Source: Jannaschia seosinensis (GTDB lineage: Bacteria; Pseudomonadota; Alphaproteobacteria; Rhodobacterales; Rhodobacteraceae). From it: DNA of 64,000 nucleotides. Position 1 is the stretch's first letter; the number at the start of each line of letters is the position of its first letter. The DNA lies in NCBI RefSeq assembly GCF_001408515.1, contig NZ_CYPR01000039.1, forward strand, positions 1 through 64,000. The letters run 5' to 3'. The notes under the pieces are model-generated. The model searched no databases. It saw only the letters and a list, made by a program, of their open reading frames with translations, and had not been told where the DNA came from. Of this stretch, positions 1 through 8,547 are shown in pieces. Made by a program: the position numbers and the translations under genes.

Positions 1-1
1 G

Positions 2-271
2 GACGTCGTGCTCGAAAGCCAACGCCAATCAGATGCGTCTGATGCTGCACGGCTGCGCCTACTGGGTCTGGTGGAAGCTTCGCGCGGCTTGCCCGAAGCC
101 TCACCGTGGCGCCGCGCCCAGTTCGACACGCTGCGGCTGCATCTCGTCAAGCTGGCCGCCACCATCGTCGAAAAGAAGACCCGGATCATCGTGACCCTGC
201 CGGCATCGTGTCCCCGAAAGGGACTTCTCCTCCTTCTCTTCGACGCCCTCGCCCCACCGAAAACAGCCTGA
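2..271 (+). pseudogene. IS1380-type transposase, 3' fragment with frameshift
   Basis: This is the C-terminal end of a DDE transposase cut by the window edge. Two reading frames each carry a piece. From base 3 the third frame reads ANANQMRLMLHGCAYW and ends near AACPKP. From about base 104 the second frame continues with SPWRRAQFDTLRLHLVKLAA and runs to the TGA at 269-271. Joined, the pieces resemble the end of IS1380-family transposases (a conserved ANQxRLLLH block, then an RLxLLKIAA block). No single frame spans both, so a one-base frameshift lies around 95-104 and the copy should be inactive. The family call is from memory of the motif pattern. Confidence 0.72.
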
Positions 272-440
272 CGCATGCGCCCCGAAAAACCCAGAAACAT
301 CAACCCGTATCGCCCAAGACCCAAGTCACCGGCCGGCCTGCCAACCGGACGCAAACACCGGGTGCGCGCGACAAGCCCGAGACCCAAGTAACCGGCCCCC
401 TAAGCAGAAGAATACGGCTTCATGAATTATCCGGGTTAAA
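272..440. mobile_element. Non-coding right end of the IS1380-type element
   Basis: There is no convincing gene between the transposase stop and the first recognisable mrpE codons at about 445. The stretch probably contains the right terminal region of the insertion sequence. A sequence reading catgaattatccggg at 421-435 resembles IS1380-family termini. The left end lies outside the window, so neither the inverted repeat nor the target duplication can be checked. The exact boundary is an inference. Confidence 0.45.
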
Positions 441-441
441 C

Positions 442-701
442 TACGAGCTCATCGTTTCGTTCCTTTCATTGGCTTGGGACGTACTGACCCCGCGCCACCG
501 CACGCGACCGAACATCATAGCGGCCTCGCTGAACACCCGGAGCGAGGCGGAGGTACTCCTTCGCTCACGCCCGCCACGCTCAGCCTCGACGTGAGCGATG
601 ATAACAGAACGGTCGTCGTCCACGCGGTGTTCGCCGAGGACCCGAAGGTAATCGCGTCCCAGAACGAGAGCGGCATGGAAAATGGATGCGGAGTCGCTGT
701 G
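442..701 (+). pseudogene. mrpE remnant (Na+/H+ antiporter subunit E)
   Basis: Translated fragments match the cytoplasmic C-terminal half of MrpE/MnhE. The first frame gives LSLAWDVLTPRHRTRP followed by TRSEAEVLL up to about 558. The third frame then gives SLTPATLSLDVSDDNRTVVV and HAVFAEDPKV. In intact MrpE these blocks are continuous (AWDVLTPR, EAEVLLLAN, SLTPGTLSLDVS, VHALFAEDP). The gene is therefore frameshifted near 555-560, where a few codons also seem to be missing. The N-terminal membrane half is gone, replaced by the insertion sequence. It sits immediately upstream of an mrpF remnant, the normal order in mrp operons. Confidence 0.72.
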
Positions 702-1036
702 ATGACCGGCAGCCTGACCAATGCGAAGCCAATTCTGGCCACCGCGGTTCAGGTGGCCCTTAGCCTGGTGCTTCTTGACGTCATCCTCGCGGTTTTCCGG
801 CTTATCAAGGTGCCGAGCCCGCCGGACCGGGTCGTGGCGCTCGGCACGATGACGGCGCTGGTGGTCGGCTTCTGCGGCCTCTTCATGCTCGACACCGGAT
901 CGCAGCCCTCCTCGCCGTGGCCGTGGTTCCTGCGCTGATCGGGTTCATCGCCACCGTCGCCTTCGCCCGCTTCACGGAGCGCGCAAGCCGGCTGCCAAGG
1001 CCGAAGACGCGTGACAACATGGAGGATAAGGGATGA
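702..1036 (+). pseudogene. mrpF remnant (Na+/H+ antiporter subunit F)
   Basis: From ATG 702 the third frame encodes an MrpF-like start: a hydrophobic segment (VALSLVLLDVILAVFRLI) and the family signature PSPPDRVVAL at about residues 32-41, then a second hydrophobic segment. That frame then runs off into nonsense and stops at 938. From about 899 the second frame picks up the missing third segment, ending ALIGFIATVAFARF, and stops at TGA 1034-1036. A frameshift near 890-899 therefore breaks the gene. MrpF is a small three-helix membrane subunit of the multisubunit cation/proton antiporter. Confidence 0.74.
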
Positions 1037-1235
1037 TCCCCGAAACTTTCCTCTCGGTTAAAGTGCTGCCAAGCGGATTCTTCGCCTTCGTCGCCGGCCT
1101 CATCATTCTGCCGTCGCGGTTGGCTTCGGGAATGGCCGACGGAGGCGCGGGTCACCGCGATCGTCCTGTTGCTGACGGCGCCGGTGGGGGCACATGATCG
1201 AACTGACGGCCTTCCGTGCGGGGGGCTGCTTTGAA
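1033..1235 (+). pseudogene. mrpG remnant (Na+/H+ antiporter subunit G)
   Basis: An ATG at 1033 overlaps the mrpF stop as ATGATC..., as in intact operons. It opens with LPSGFFAFVAGLIILP, like the first helix of MrpG. The frame then becomes unrelated and stops near 1197. Another frame carries the last helix, TAIVLLLTAPVGAH, and a third gives MIELTAFRAG. Together these resemble the MrpG C-terminus (LLLTAPVAAHxLxRAAYR). Most of the middle of the gene is missing. This is the most decayed of the three mrp remnants. Confidence 0.65.
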
Positions 1236-1263
1236 CGTCGACGAAGGGCGGCCCCGAGGAGAG

Positions 1264-1971
1264 CTAAGCGCCGCGCGCGCGCCTCATTCGCCACAGCGTT
1301 ACGGCCCCGATGACCAGCGCGGCGCCGAGAGCGAAGAGACCCACGAGGTTTGCACCGTTGGCCACCAGCACCGCCAGAAGCGCCCAGACAAGGGCCACCC
1401 CGTACATCAGCGTCGGCCGCGCGCGCAGGATCGCCAACGCAATCGCTAGCGCCAGAGACAGCGCCGCAATCGCCCAACCTTCCGCGCCGAAAGGGCCGAT
1501 CCCGTAGCCCGGCAGAACCACCCCGAGCGAGACGCAGGAGGCGGCCGTCAGCCATCCGGCATAAAGGCCGACCGGCGCCCGCAAGAGCCACCGATCGCGG
1601 TCGGGCGTACGCAGTAGCGCCGCGAGCGCGGCAAGGAGCATCGCCCAGATCAGCACCGTCGCCCAGACCGGCGAGGCCACCGCAACCGGCAACCAGATCG
1701 CGCCGACCCCGAAACTCACGATCAGCGGCCAGCGCGTCCGCGCCCAGCCGGGCGCCGCCGCGCGCCGCCACAGCCCGAACCCCGCCATGATGATCAGCCA
1801 GAGATAGATCGCGCCCCATATCGCGAAGGCGTAGCCCGCAGGCTGCACCGGCGGCTCCGGGATACGAACCGGAAATTGCGACGTATCGAAGCCTGCAAAA
1901 TCGCGCACGAATAGCGGCGACGCCGCGAAAGCGAGCGCGGCCACGAGCACGAGAACCGGCGCGGGCCTCAT
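1264..1971 (-). CDS. TspO/MBR-like tryptophan-rich membrane protein
   Basis: This is a 235-residue integral membrane protein with about seven hydrophobic stretches. The early block PAGYAFAIWGAIYLWLI resembles the start of TspO/MBR-related tryptophan-rich sensory proteins (typically PxxAFxxWxxIY). The rest is leucine- and alanine-rich with scattered tryptophans. I chose the ATG at 1971, which gives MRPAPVLVLVAAL and a first membrane segment. An upstream in-frame ATG at 2028 would add a polar arginine-rich stretch with no match to the fold. A ligand cannot be named. It is last in a set of minus-strand genes, and its neighbours give no functional hint. Confidence 0.68.
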   Translation of the reverse strand: MRPAPVLVLVAALAFAASPLFVRDFAGFDTSQFPVRIPEPPVQPAGYAFAIWGAIYLWLIIMAGFGLWRRAAAPGWARTRWPLIVSFGVGAIWLPVAVASPVWATVLIWAMLLAALAALLRTPDRDRWLLRAPVGLYAGWLTAASCVSLGVVLPGYGIGPFGAEGWAIAALSLALAIALAILRARPTLMYGVALVWALLAVLVANGANLVGLFALGAALVIGAVTLWRMRRARGA

Positions 1972-2043
1972 GCGCCCTGCCCTTTCGGTTGGAACGCGCC
2001 CCGAGGAGGCCCGCCGGAGGCTTCGCAATCCATCACGTGCGGC

Positions 2044-3498
2044 TCACTCGGTCCAGCGCACGCCGGTCAGGTCGTTGGCTTGGGTCGGCGCGTTCTCCCA
2101 CAAACCCTCGATCCGGGCATCAGCCACGCCGGTCTTGGCGAGCTGGAAGAGGTAGGCGTTGACGGCATCCTCGGCGATCGTCTCCTGCGCGCGCTGCAGC
2201 AGGGCGCCGCGCTCTTCGGCGCTGGTCACGCGGCCCGCCTCCTCGATCAGCGACTGGAACTCGGGGTTGTCGTACTGGAAGTAGTAGTCGGGACGCGCGT
2301 AGATGTTGATGTCCGCGGGTTCCGTGTGGCTGACGATGGTCAGGTCGAAATCCTTGTTGTTGAACACCTGCTCAAGCCACTGGGCCCATTCGAGATTGGT
2401 GATCTCCGTCTCGATGCCGACCTCGCGCAGCTGGCTGGCGATGATCTCGCCGCCGCGTCGCGCATAGGCCGGCGGCGGCAGCATCAGGCGCAGCGTCGGC
2501 ACCTCGCCCACCTCCGTCAGCAATTCCCGCGCGCGGTCGGGGTCGTAGGCCGACATCTCCGTCAGGTCCACGTAGTCGGGATTGTGCGGCGCGAAATGGG
2601 TGCCGATCGGCGTGCCGTAGCCGAACATCGCCCCGTCGATCACCGCCTGCCGGTCGATGGCATGCCCGATGGCCTGCCGCAGCCTCTTGTCCGTCAGGAC
2701 GGCATTGTTCATCGCCAGAACGGTTTCCCCCTCGGTGGAGCCGACGATGACCTCGAAGCGGGGATCGGACTCGAAGCTCGACAGGGTCTCCGGAGCGGGA
2801 AAGTTGGGAAAAGCGTCGATGTCGCCGGCCATCACCGCCGCAAAGGCGGCGTTCGGGTCAGAGATGAACTTGAAGGTTGCGCGCTCCAGCGCCGGCGCCT
2901 CGCCCCAGTAATCCTCGTAACGGGCGATCTCCACGCGATCCCCCTGCACCCAGTCCTCGAAGGCGAAGGGGCCGGTGCCGACCGGTTCGATCACGTTGGT
3001 CTCCGCGCTCTCGGGCGCGACGATCACGGCATCGCCCCAAGCGAGGTTGAACGGCAGGTTGCCATCCGCTTCGGCCAGCGTGATCCGCACGGTCCCGGGA
3101 TCCACGGCCTCGACCGTCTCGATATTCTCGAAAAGGACCTTCTGCGCGTTCGTGGAGTCCTCGCTTCGGGCGCGGTCGAGCGTGAAGACCACATCCTCGG
3201 CATCCATCGCGGTGCCGTCATGGAAGGTGACGCCCTCGTGCAGGTCGAACGTCCAGACCTTCCCGTCCTCGCTGACCTCCCAGCTTTCGGCCAGGGCGGG
3301 CTGTACCGTGCCGTCGGGGCCGAATCGCGTCAGCCCCTCAAAGACGTTGGCATAAACCACCTCGTCGATCGCGGCGGCGGCCCCGGCTGTCGGGTCGAGA
3401 TTCGGCGGCTCGAGCTGCATCCCGATGGTGATGTCGGTCTGCTGCGCCATGGCGGTTGTCGTCATGAGGGCCAGCGTGGCGGCGGTTCTGATGAGCAT
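2044..3498 (-). CDS. ABC transporter substrate-binding protein, peptide/nickel class (SBP_bac_5)
   Basis: This 484-residue periplasmic binding protein belongs to the dipeptide/oligopeptide/nickel class. Residues 1-18 are a signal peptide ending TAMA before QQ. The mature part has the family features: a start reading NLDPTAGAAAAIDEVVYANVFEGL, broken as usual by short loops, followed by LAESWEVSEDGKVWTF and LHEGVTFHDGT. Its length is normal. A strong ribosome site (GGAGG) precedes the ATG at 3498. No permease or ATPase genes adjoin it, so its partners must be encoded elsewhere or it may be an orphan. The substrate cannot be told from sequence. Confidence 0.9.
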   Translation of the reverse strand: MLIRTAATLALMTTTAMAQQTDITIGMQLEPPNLDPTAGAAAAIDEVVYANVFEGLTRFGPDGTVQPALAESWEVSEDGKVWTFDLHEGVTFHDGTAMDAEDVVFTLDRARSEDSTNAQKVLFENIETVEAVDPGTVRITLAEADGNLPFNLAWGDAVIVAPESAETNVIEPVGTGPFAFEDWVQGDRVEIARYEDYWGEAPALERATFKFISDPNAAFAAVMAGDIDAFPNFPAPETLSSFESDPRFEVIVGSTEGETVLAMNNAVLTDKRLRQAIGHAIDRQAVIDGAMFGYGTPIGTHFAPHNPDYVDLTEMSAYDPDRARELLTEVGEVPTLRLMLPPPAYARRGGEIIASQLREVGIETEITNLEWAQWLEQVFNNKDFDLTIVSHTEPADINIYARPDYYFQYDNPEFQSLIEEAGRVTSAEERGALLQRAQETIAEDAVNAYLFQLAKTGVADARIEGLWENAPTQANDLTGVRWTE

Positions 3499-3558
3499 GG
3501 GTTTCCTCCCCTTCGTCCGCCGCAGCCTAGGCGGCGGAGCGGACCTTCGGCAAGCGGA

Positions 3559-4194
3559 TCAAGCGGCCAAGGCCTCGCAAAACGCGGCAACGGGGCAGAC
3601 ATCGCAGCGCGGCGCCCGCGCGCGGCAGATCGTCTTGCCATGCGTCAGGATCAGCACGTGGCCATCCTTGCGGAAATCATCGGGAATGCGCGCCTCAAGG
3701 GACGTCGCCGTCTGTTCCTCGGTCCGGCCCGCGGCCAACCCCGTCCGGTTACAGACCCGGTGGACATGCGTGTCCACCGCGATCACCGCCTCACCGAACG
3801 TGAAGTGCAGCACGATGTCGGCGCATTTGCGCCCCACCCCGGGGAGCGCCATCAGCCCGGCACGCGTGCGCGGCACCTCCCCGTCCAGCTCATCAAGGAG
3901 ATATCGGCACATCTTGCGCAGATTGCGCGCCTTCATGTTGTAAAGGCCGCAGGGCCGGATCGCCGCGACGATCTCCTCGTCCTTCAGGGCAAGGATCCCC
4001 TCCGGCGTGTCGGCCAGCGCGAAAAGCGCATTCGACGCGGCCATCGTGTTCCGGTCGCGCGACTGCGCCGAGAGCATGCAGCCTACGACGGAGCGGAACG
4101 GATCGCGTCCGCCCTTGGTATCGGGCGCCTTGGCCTGCGGATAGGCGGCGCGCAGAAGTTCCATGGTCTCGCGCAGGGCGGCAGGGTCGAGCAT
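3559..4194 (-). CDS. nth: Endonuclease III
   Basis: This is a bifunctional DNA glycosylase / AP lyase that removes oxidised pyrimidines in base excision repair. At 211 residues the length is typical. The helix-hairpin-helix reads LPGVGRKCAD and contains the catalytic Lys123. The catalytic Asp141 sits in VDTHVHRVCNR. The C-terminal iron-sulfur cluster motif C-X6-C-X2-C-X5-C is complete at Cys190, 197, 200 and 206. Nothing looks damaged. The gene is 38 bases downstream of the M20 deacylase on the same strand, and the two may share a transcript. Confidence 0.96.
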   Translation of the reverse strand: MLDPAALRETMELLRAAYPQAKAPDTKGGRDPFRSVVGCMLSAQSRDRNTMAASNALFALADTPEGILALKDEEIVAAIRPCGLYNMKARNLRKMCRYLLDELDGEVPRTRAGLMALPGVGRKCADIVLHFTFGEAVIAVDTHVHRVCNRTGLAAGRTEEQTATSLEARIPDDFRKDGHVLILTHGKTICRARAPRCDVCPVAAFCEALAA

Positions 4195-4232
4195 GGGAAC
4201 TCATCTAGCCGAGCCGCCCCGCCGGGCAAGCG

Positions 4233-5498
4233 TCAGCGCCCGAGCAGCCGCTGCAGCGCCAGCGCCATCACCCCCCCGGCATCGACCATGTCGGCGATCC
4301 CGATCCATTCATCCGGCTGATGCGCGAGGTCGAGCACACCGGGTCCGTAGGCGATGCAGTTTCGCAGCCGCCCGATCCGGTCGATATGCTTCTGGTCGTA
4401 CGTTCCCGGCGAGACGACGAATTCCGCCGATTTGCCCATGACCTCGTGGACGGCCTCCTGCACGACGCGCACGACCGGGGCGTCCTCGGGGGTCATCGTC
4501 GGCAACACCTCGAAGAGGTCGCGGATCTCGTAGCGGAATTCCGGGCGTTCGGCGCGGATACGCTCCATCATCTCCGTCACCTCGCGCTTCACCTGCGCGA
4601 TGTCCTCCTCGATCAGGAAGCGGCGATCGATCGTCAGCACGCACCGGTCGGGCACGCAAGCCGAGGGCAATCCGGTGTAATCGGCGTCCTGCACCGGCTC
4701 GCCACCATGGACGGAATTGAGATTGAGCGTCGATTGCCGCGCGCCCTCGGGCACGACAGGCATGTCGGTGCGCCGGCCCGCCAGAAGCGGGAACAGCGTG
4801 TGCTCCATCTCCTCGATGACGGCGCCCATATGGCGAACCGCGCAATCCCCGAGGAACGGCATGGAGCCGTGGGCGATGCGGCCCTTGGTCTCGATCTCCG
4901 CCCACCAGACACCGCGATGCCCCAGACAGATGCGATCCTTGTTGAGCGGCTCGGGGATGATGACGTGGTCGACATGGGCGAACCGCCCCTTTTCGGCCAG
5001 ATAGGCGACCCCGCCATAGCCGCCCGATTCTTCGTCCGCCGTGGCGGAAATCTCGATGGCGCCGCGAAAATCGGGGTTGAGATCGGCGAAGGTTTCGGCG
5101 GCGATGATGGATGTGGCGATCCCGCCCTTCATGTCGCAAGCCCCGCGGCCATAGACCCGTCCGTCCGCCACCTCTCCGCCGAACGGATCGCGGGTCCACC
5201 CCTCGCCGACGGCGACGACGTCGTGATGGCCATTGAAGTGGACGGTCTCGCCGGGCGCCGCCCCTTCCAGCCGACAGACGACGTTCCAGCGGGGATGCAC
5301 GTCGCTGTCACCGCGGGCCCCTTCGGCGCGGACCATCTGCACATTCCAGCCGCGTGCGCCGAGCCGGCCGCCCACCATCTCGCAGACCTCGCGGTAATGC
5401 AGGCCCGGCGGGTTCAGGGTGGGGATGCGGATCAGCTCCTGGGTCAGCGCGATCAGCTCTCCTTCGCGCGCCGTGATCTCCGTCAGCAATCGGTCCAT
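4233..5498 (-). CDS. M20-family deacylase (ArgE/DapE type)
   Basis: This is a 421-residue zinc-dependent amidohydrolase of the acetylornithine deacetylase / succinyl-diaminopimelate desuccinylase group. The metal-site motifs are all present: GHHD at 90-93, GRGACDMKGG at 118-126 with the bridging Asp122, and DEESGG at 155-160 with the catalytic glutamate. I use the ATG at 5498 (MDRLLTEITA), preceded by GAGGGG. A longer in-frame start adds about 49 low-complexity residues. The substrate is not certain. ArgE, DapE and carbamoylamino-acid deacylases share these motifs, and no arginine or lysine biosynthesis gene adjoins. Confidence 0.88.
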   Translation of the reverse strand: MDRLLTEITAREGELIALTQELIRIPTLNPPGLHYREVCEMVGGRLGARGWNVQMVRAEGARGDSDVHPRWNVVCRLEGAAPGETVHFNGHHDVVAVGEGWTRDPFGGEVADGRVYGRGACDMKGGIATSIIAAETFADLNPDFRGAIEISATADEESGGYGGVAYLAEKGRFAHVDHVIIPEPLNKDRICLGHRGVWWAEIETKGRIAHGSMPFLGDCAVRHMGAVIEEMEHTLFPLLAGRRTDMPVVPEGARQSTLNLNSVHGGEPVQDADYTGLPSACVPDRCVLTIDRRFLIEEDIAQVKREVTEMMERIRAERPEFRYEIRDLFEVLPTMTPEDAPVVRVVQEAVHEVMGKSAEFVVSPGTYDQKHIDRIGRLRNCIAYGPGVLDLAHQPDEWIGIADMVDAGGVMALALQRLLGR

Positions 5499-5659
5499 TC
5501 CATTCCCCTCGTCTTGACCGGGCCACACTGGCGGGAAAACCCGGTGCACACCACTCCCGCGGAGGAGAATCCTGCGGTCCGCTCCAGCGCCGCCGCCATC
5601 GACAAGGATGGGCCTGCCATGCGACGAATGGCGAAGCGGCGGCAAGTGGAGGATAAGGC

Positions 5660-5968
5660 ATGAGCGGCATCATCCTGCCCCTGATCGTGCTCGCCTTGGC
5701 GGCCTGGATCATCCCGTGGCTTCTGGGCAAGTTGCTCCCCGAGGGGGTGCCTTGGCTCATCGCGATCGGCCTGCTCTCGGCGGCTTCGCTGACGGTGCTC
5801 TCGGCGGCGGTCTTCTGGTGGCTCTACGGCAAGGCGGGGGATGCGGTGCTGGCGGAAACGCCTGGGCATTTCGTCGCCCTCGCGGCACGGGCAGCGCTCG
5901 TCTGGGCCCCGATCATGGTGCTCTCGGTTGCGAACCTGCCGCGTGGATGGCGGAATGTGCAATGGTAA
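5660..5968 (+). CDS. Small membrane protein, three predicted helices
   Basis: The product has 102 residues with three hydrophobic stretches, at about 5-22, 32-55 and 70-90, and a short C-terminal tail (LPRGWRNVQW). I do not recognise a family. GGAGG lies eight bases before the ATG, supporting real translation. The gene is divergent from the M20 deacylase, with 161 bases between the two starts. Its function is unknown. Confidence 0.65.
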   Translation: MSGIILPLIVLALAAWIIPWLLGKLLPEGVPWLIAIGLLSAASLTVLSAAVFWWLYGKAGDAVLAETPGHFVALAARAALVWAPIMVLSVANLPRGWRNVQW

Positions 5969-6305
5969 GCAGAGTCCGTGAGCCACACACCATGCGGCGC
6001 AGTCACGAGGTACGGTTCATGCCTACGCTTGCCGCTTCGATCTTTCGGTTGAACATCGGATCCCGTACAAAAGCGTTGCGCACGGAGGCAGATTTCTCGT
6101 TGCAAGCCGCCGCTATCGGTGGACGGAGCGAACCCGGCCCGGGTGACGCGACGGCCGCTGGATCCCGCTTCACGCCCGGAACACCCCGCCGCTTGGCACA
6201 AAGAACCGGCCACCGCCGACGCAGTGCCTCTCCACCTAACGAGGCTGCCGGGCCCGATGCCGGAAATCGCGGCAATTTCCGGCCTTCAGAAGTCAGGAGG
6301 TCTCG
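5969..6305. other. Gene-poor interval with a stem-loop
   Basis: No supported gene lies in this 337-base stretch. Open frames here lack family features and plausible ribosome sites. The one clear element is a 9-bp perfect hairpin at 6259-6283 (GCCGGAAAT, 7-base loop, ATTTCCGGC), just before the ribosome site of the next gene. No thymine run follows the hairpin. Confidence 0.5.
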
Positions 6306-6572
6306 ATGCTCGGGTTGCTGAGACTGGTTGTGCTCCTGCTCATCCTGCTGACGACGGTCTATTGGTCTCTGGTATTGTGGTTCCGCGCCGGTGAGCGTGC
6401 GCGGCTCGAGGCCGAATGGCGCGAGGAGCAGCCGCCCCTGCCCATGCACACCCATGTCGAAATCGGATTGCGGGATTATGTCGGCGACCTGCACCGGAAG
6501 CTTATCTGGGGTGTCTACGTCGTGCCGCTCACCGCGATCGGTCTGCTCATCTACGTCCTGAACGAGGTCTGA
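6306..6572 (+). CDS. Small two-helix membrane protein, unknown function
   Basis: This 88-residue protein has an N-terminal membrane segment (about 3-26), a charged cytoplasmic-type middle section including RAGERARLEAEW, and a second segment at about 68-85. CAGGAGG precedes the ATG. I do not recognise a named family, but the organised topology and strong ribosome site suggest a real gene. A hairpin lies 23 bases upstream of the start. Confidence 0.65.
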   Translation: MLGLLRLVVLLLILLTTVYWSLVLWFRAGERARLEAEWREEQPPLPMHTHVEIGLRDYVGDLHRKLIWGVYVVPLTAIGLLIYVLNEV

Positions 6573-6692
6573 GGCCAGCCGCGCATCGGCATCATCATGG
6601 CTATCCGCGCGGGCGATCTCCCGCACGACATTTCCGAGGGTTGCCCATGTCCCGGCTTCTTTGTCCCGGCACATCCACACCCTTTGCAGAGA

Positions 6693-7169
6693 TCAGAGCA
6701 ACCCGAACCCGGTCAGGACGTCCGCGTAGAGGTCTCGCTTGAACGGCACGATCGCCTTGAGCACCTCGGCAGGGGCCATCCACCGCCATTCCGAAAACTC
6801 GCGCACGTGGTAATCCAGATCGACGGCATCATCTGGTCCGTCATAGGCAAAGTTGAACCAGTACTGCATCTGCCCGCGATAGCGCCCCTTCCAGAGTACC
6901 GGGACAAGGTCATGCGGGAGGTCATAAGCGATCGGGTCCGACAGACCGGTGATCAGCGTAACGGCTTCGGGACGCAATCCGGTCTCTTCGCGCAACTCGC
7001 GCAGGGCGGCGGCCTGCGGCGCCTCCCCGGCATCGATGCCCCCTTGGGGCATCTGCCAGGCGCCGGGCCGATCGATACGCTCTCCCACCCAGATCAACCC
7101 ATCCGGATTGGTCAGGCAGACGCCGGCACAGGGTCGGTAGGGCAGGAGGGCGATTTCGTCGGGGGTCAT
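6693..7169 (-). CDS. rppH: RNA pyrophosphohydrolase
   Basis: This 158-residue Nudix hydrolase removes pyrophosphate from the 5' end of RNAs and can also hydrolyse dinucleoside polyphosphates. The opening YRPCAGVCLTN and the substrate-site segment WQMPQGGID are typical of RppH. The Nudix box runs from about residue 43 to 65 (GGID...RELREETG). The C-terminal part ends in VPFKRDLYADVL, also characteristic. ATG 7169 (MTPDEIALLPYRP) is the right start by comparison with the family, although the ribosome site is weak. It lies 37 bases downstream of ctpA on the same strand and may be cotranscribed. Confidence 0.93.
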   Translation of the reverse strand: MTPDEIALLPYRPCAGVCLTNPDGLIWVGERIDRPGAWQMPQGGIDAGEAPQAAALRELREETGLRPEAVTLITGLSDPIAYDLPHDLVPVLWKGRYRGQMQYWFNFAYDGPDDAVDLDYHVREFSEWRWMAPAEVLKAIVPFKRDLYADVLTGFGLL

Positions 7170-7206
7170 GTTGCATCGGGGCGGCGCAAATGCCGCCCCT
7201 CCCTCG

Positions 7207-8547
7207 TCATTGCAGCTTAATGGCAGTGAGGCCCTTGAGGATGTCGATCGCATAGGCGAGCTGGTAATCCTCGTCGCGAAGCCGGGCGGCTTCTTCCGCG
7301 GCCTCCTGCTCCTGGCGAACCTGCTCCTGCTCGTCGGCACTCAGACTGTCGTTGACGAGCGATCCGCGCAGCGAACTCTCCGAGCGGCGGCGCGGAGTGG
7401 TCGTCTCCTCCTCGGACTCGTCGGTCTCCGCATCCGGGTCGCGCGGCGGCTGGACGACTACGATGTCGGGAGAGATGCCCAGCGCCTGGATCGAGCGGCC
7501 CGACGGCGTGTAGTAGCGCGCCGTCGTCAGGCGGATCGCACCATCGCCCTGAACCGGCATGATCGTCTGGACCGACCCCTTGCCGAAGGACTTGGTGCCC
7601 ACGACCACCGCGCGGCGGTGATCCTGCAACGCGCCGGCCACAATTTCGGAGGCCGAGGCCGAGCCGCCGTTGATCAGGACGACCATTGGCAGGCCCTCCA
7701 CGAGATCGCCGGCTTCCGCATTGAAGCGGTCGCCATCGGCGGCGTTCCGGGTCCGGGTCGAGACGATCTCGCCCTGCTCCAGAAACGCGTCGGCGAGATC
7801 GACCCCTGCCGTCAGCAGGCCACCGGGATTGTTGCGCAGGTCCAGCACGACACCTTCGACATTCTCGAGACCGCCGATCTCCTCGACGACCTCGGTAAAG
7901 CCGTCGCGAACGTTCGGCATGGTCTGGTCGTTGAAGGTGGAAGCACGGATGACGACCACGTCCCCCTGACGACGCACGCGCGCGGCGGTCAGCTTGATCG
8001 TGTCGCGGGTGATGGTGACGTCGATCGGCTCCTCCAGCCCCTCGCGCAGGAGCGTGACGGTGATCTCGGACCCGACCGGCCCGCGCATAAGCTCCACCGC
8101 CTCTTCCAGCGTATAGCCCAGGATGTTCTCGCCATCGACGGCGGTGATGTAATCACCCGCCTCGACGCCCGCCTCGTAGGCCGGCGTTCCGTCCATCGGT
8201 GTGATGACCTTGACGTAGCCGTCCTCCTGCGTGACCTCGATGCCGAGACCGCCGAATTCGCCGCGCGTATCGGTCTGCATGTCCTCGAAATCGCGCGGCG
8301 GCAGGTAGGAGGAGTGCGGATCGAGCGAGGTGAGCATGCCGTTAATGGCCGCTTCGATCAGCTCGCCCTCCTCGACATCCTCGACATACTGGTTGCGGAT
8401 CCGCTCGAACACGATCCCGAAGAGATCGAGCTGTTCGTAAACCGTCGCCCCCCGCGCCTCCTGCGCAAGGAGCGGGCCGGCGACCTGCGTTGTGGCCATA
8501 ATACCGGCCAGAATCCCCCCGGCGGCGGCCATCGCGATCTTCTTCAT
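7207..8547 (-). CDS. ctpA: C-terminal processing peptidase, S41 family
   Basis: This 446-residue periplasmic serine protease resembles CtpA/Prc. A signal sequence or anchor occupies residues 1-28. A PDZ domain lies at about 95-175 (GLGIEV, AGDYITAVDG). The S41 catalytic core has the LRNNPGG motif at 238-243, the serine within GGSASASEI at 294-302, and the general-base lysine at 323 in SFGKGS. The C-terminal tail is acidic and ends in a short helix. The start overlaps the stop of the EnvC-like gene as ATGA, so the two are translationally coupled. Such pairs control septal and peripheral murein hydrolases. Confidence 0.94.
   Translation of the reverse strand: MKKIAMAAAGGILAGIMATTQVAGPLLAQEARGATVYEQLDLFGIVFERIRNQYVEDVEEGELIEAAINGMLTSLDPHSSYLPPRDFEDMQTDTRGEFGGLGIEVTQEDGYVKVITPMDGTPAYEAGVEAGDYITAVDGENILGYTLEEAVELMRGPVGSEITVTLLREGLEEPIDVTITRDTIKLTAARVRRQGDVVVIRASTFNDQTMPNVRDGFTEVVEEIGGLENVEGVVLDLRNNPGGLLTAGVDLADAFLEQGEIVSTRTRNAADGDRFNAEAGDLVEGLPMVVLINGGSASASEIVAGALQDHRRAVVVGTKSFGKGSVQTIMPVQGDGAIRLTTARYYTPSGRSIQALGISPDIVVVQPPRDPDAETDESEEETTTPRRRSESSLRGSLVNDSLSADEQEQVRQEQEAAEEAARLRDEDYQLAYAIDILKGLTAIKLQ

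Noticed and set aside
474-938. A single 154-codon gene joining parts of MrpE and MrpF
   Set aside because: The frame fuses pieces of two subunits because of a lost stop and frameshifts; both neighbours of each piece lie in other frames. It is better described as two pseudogenes.
2080-4320. 746-codon plus-strand frame over the binding protein and nth
   Set aside because: It spans two well-identified minus-strand genes and has no family features.
4233-5645. Longer start for the M20 deacylase at 5645
   Set aside because: The extra 49 residues are low-complexity with no family match; ATG 5498 has a good ribosome site.
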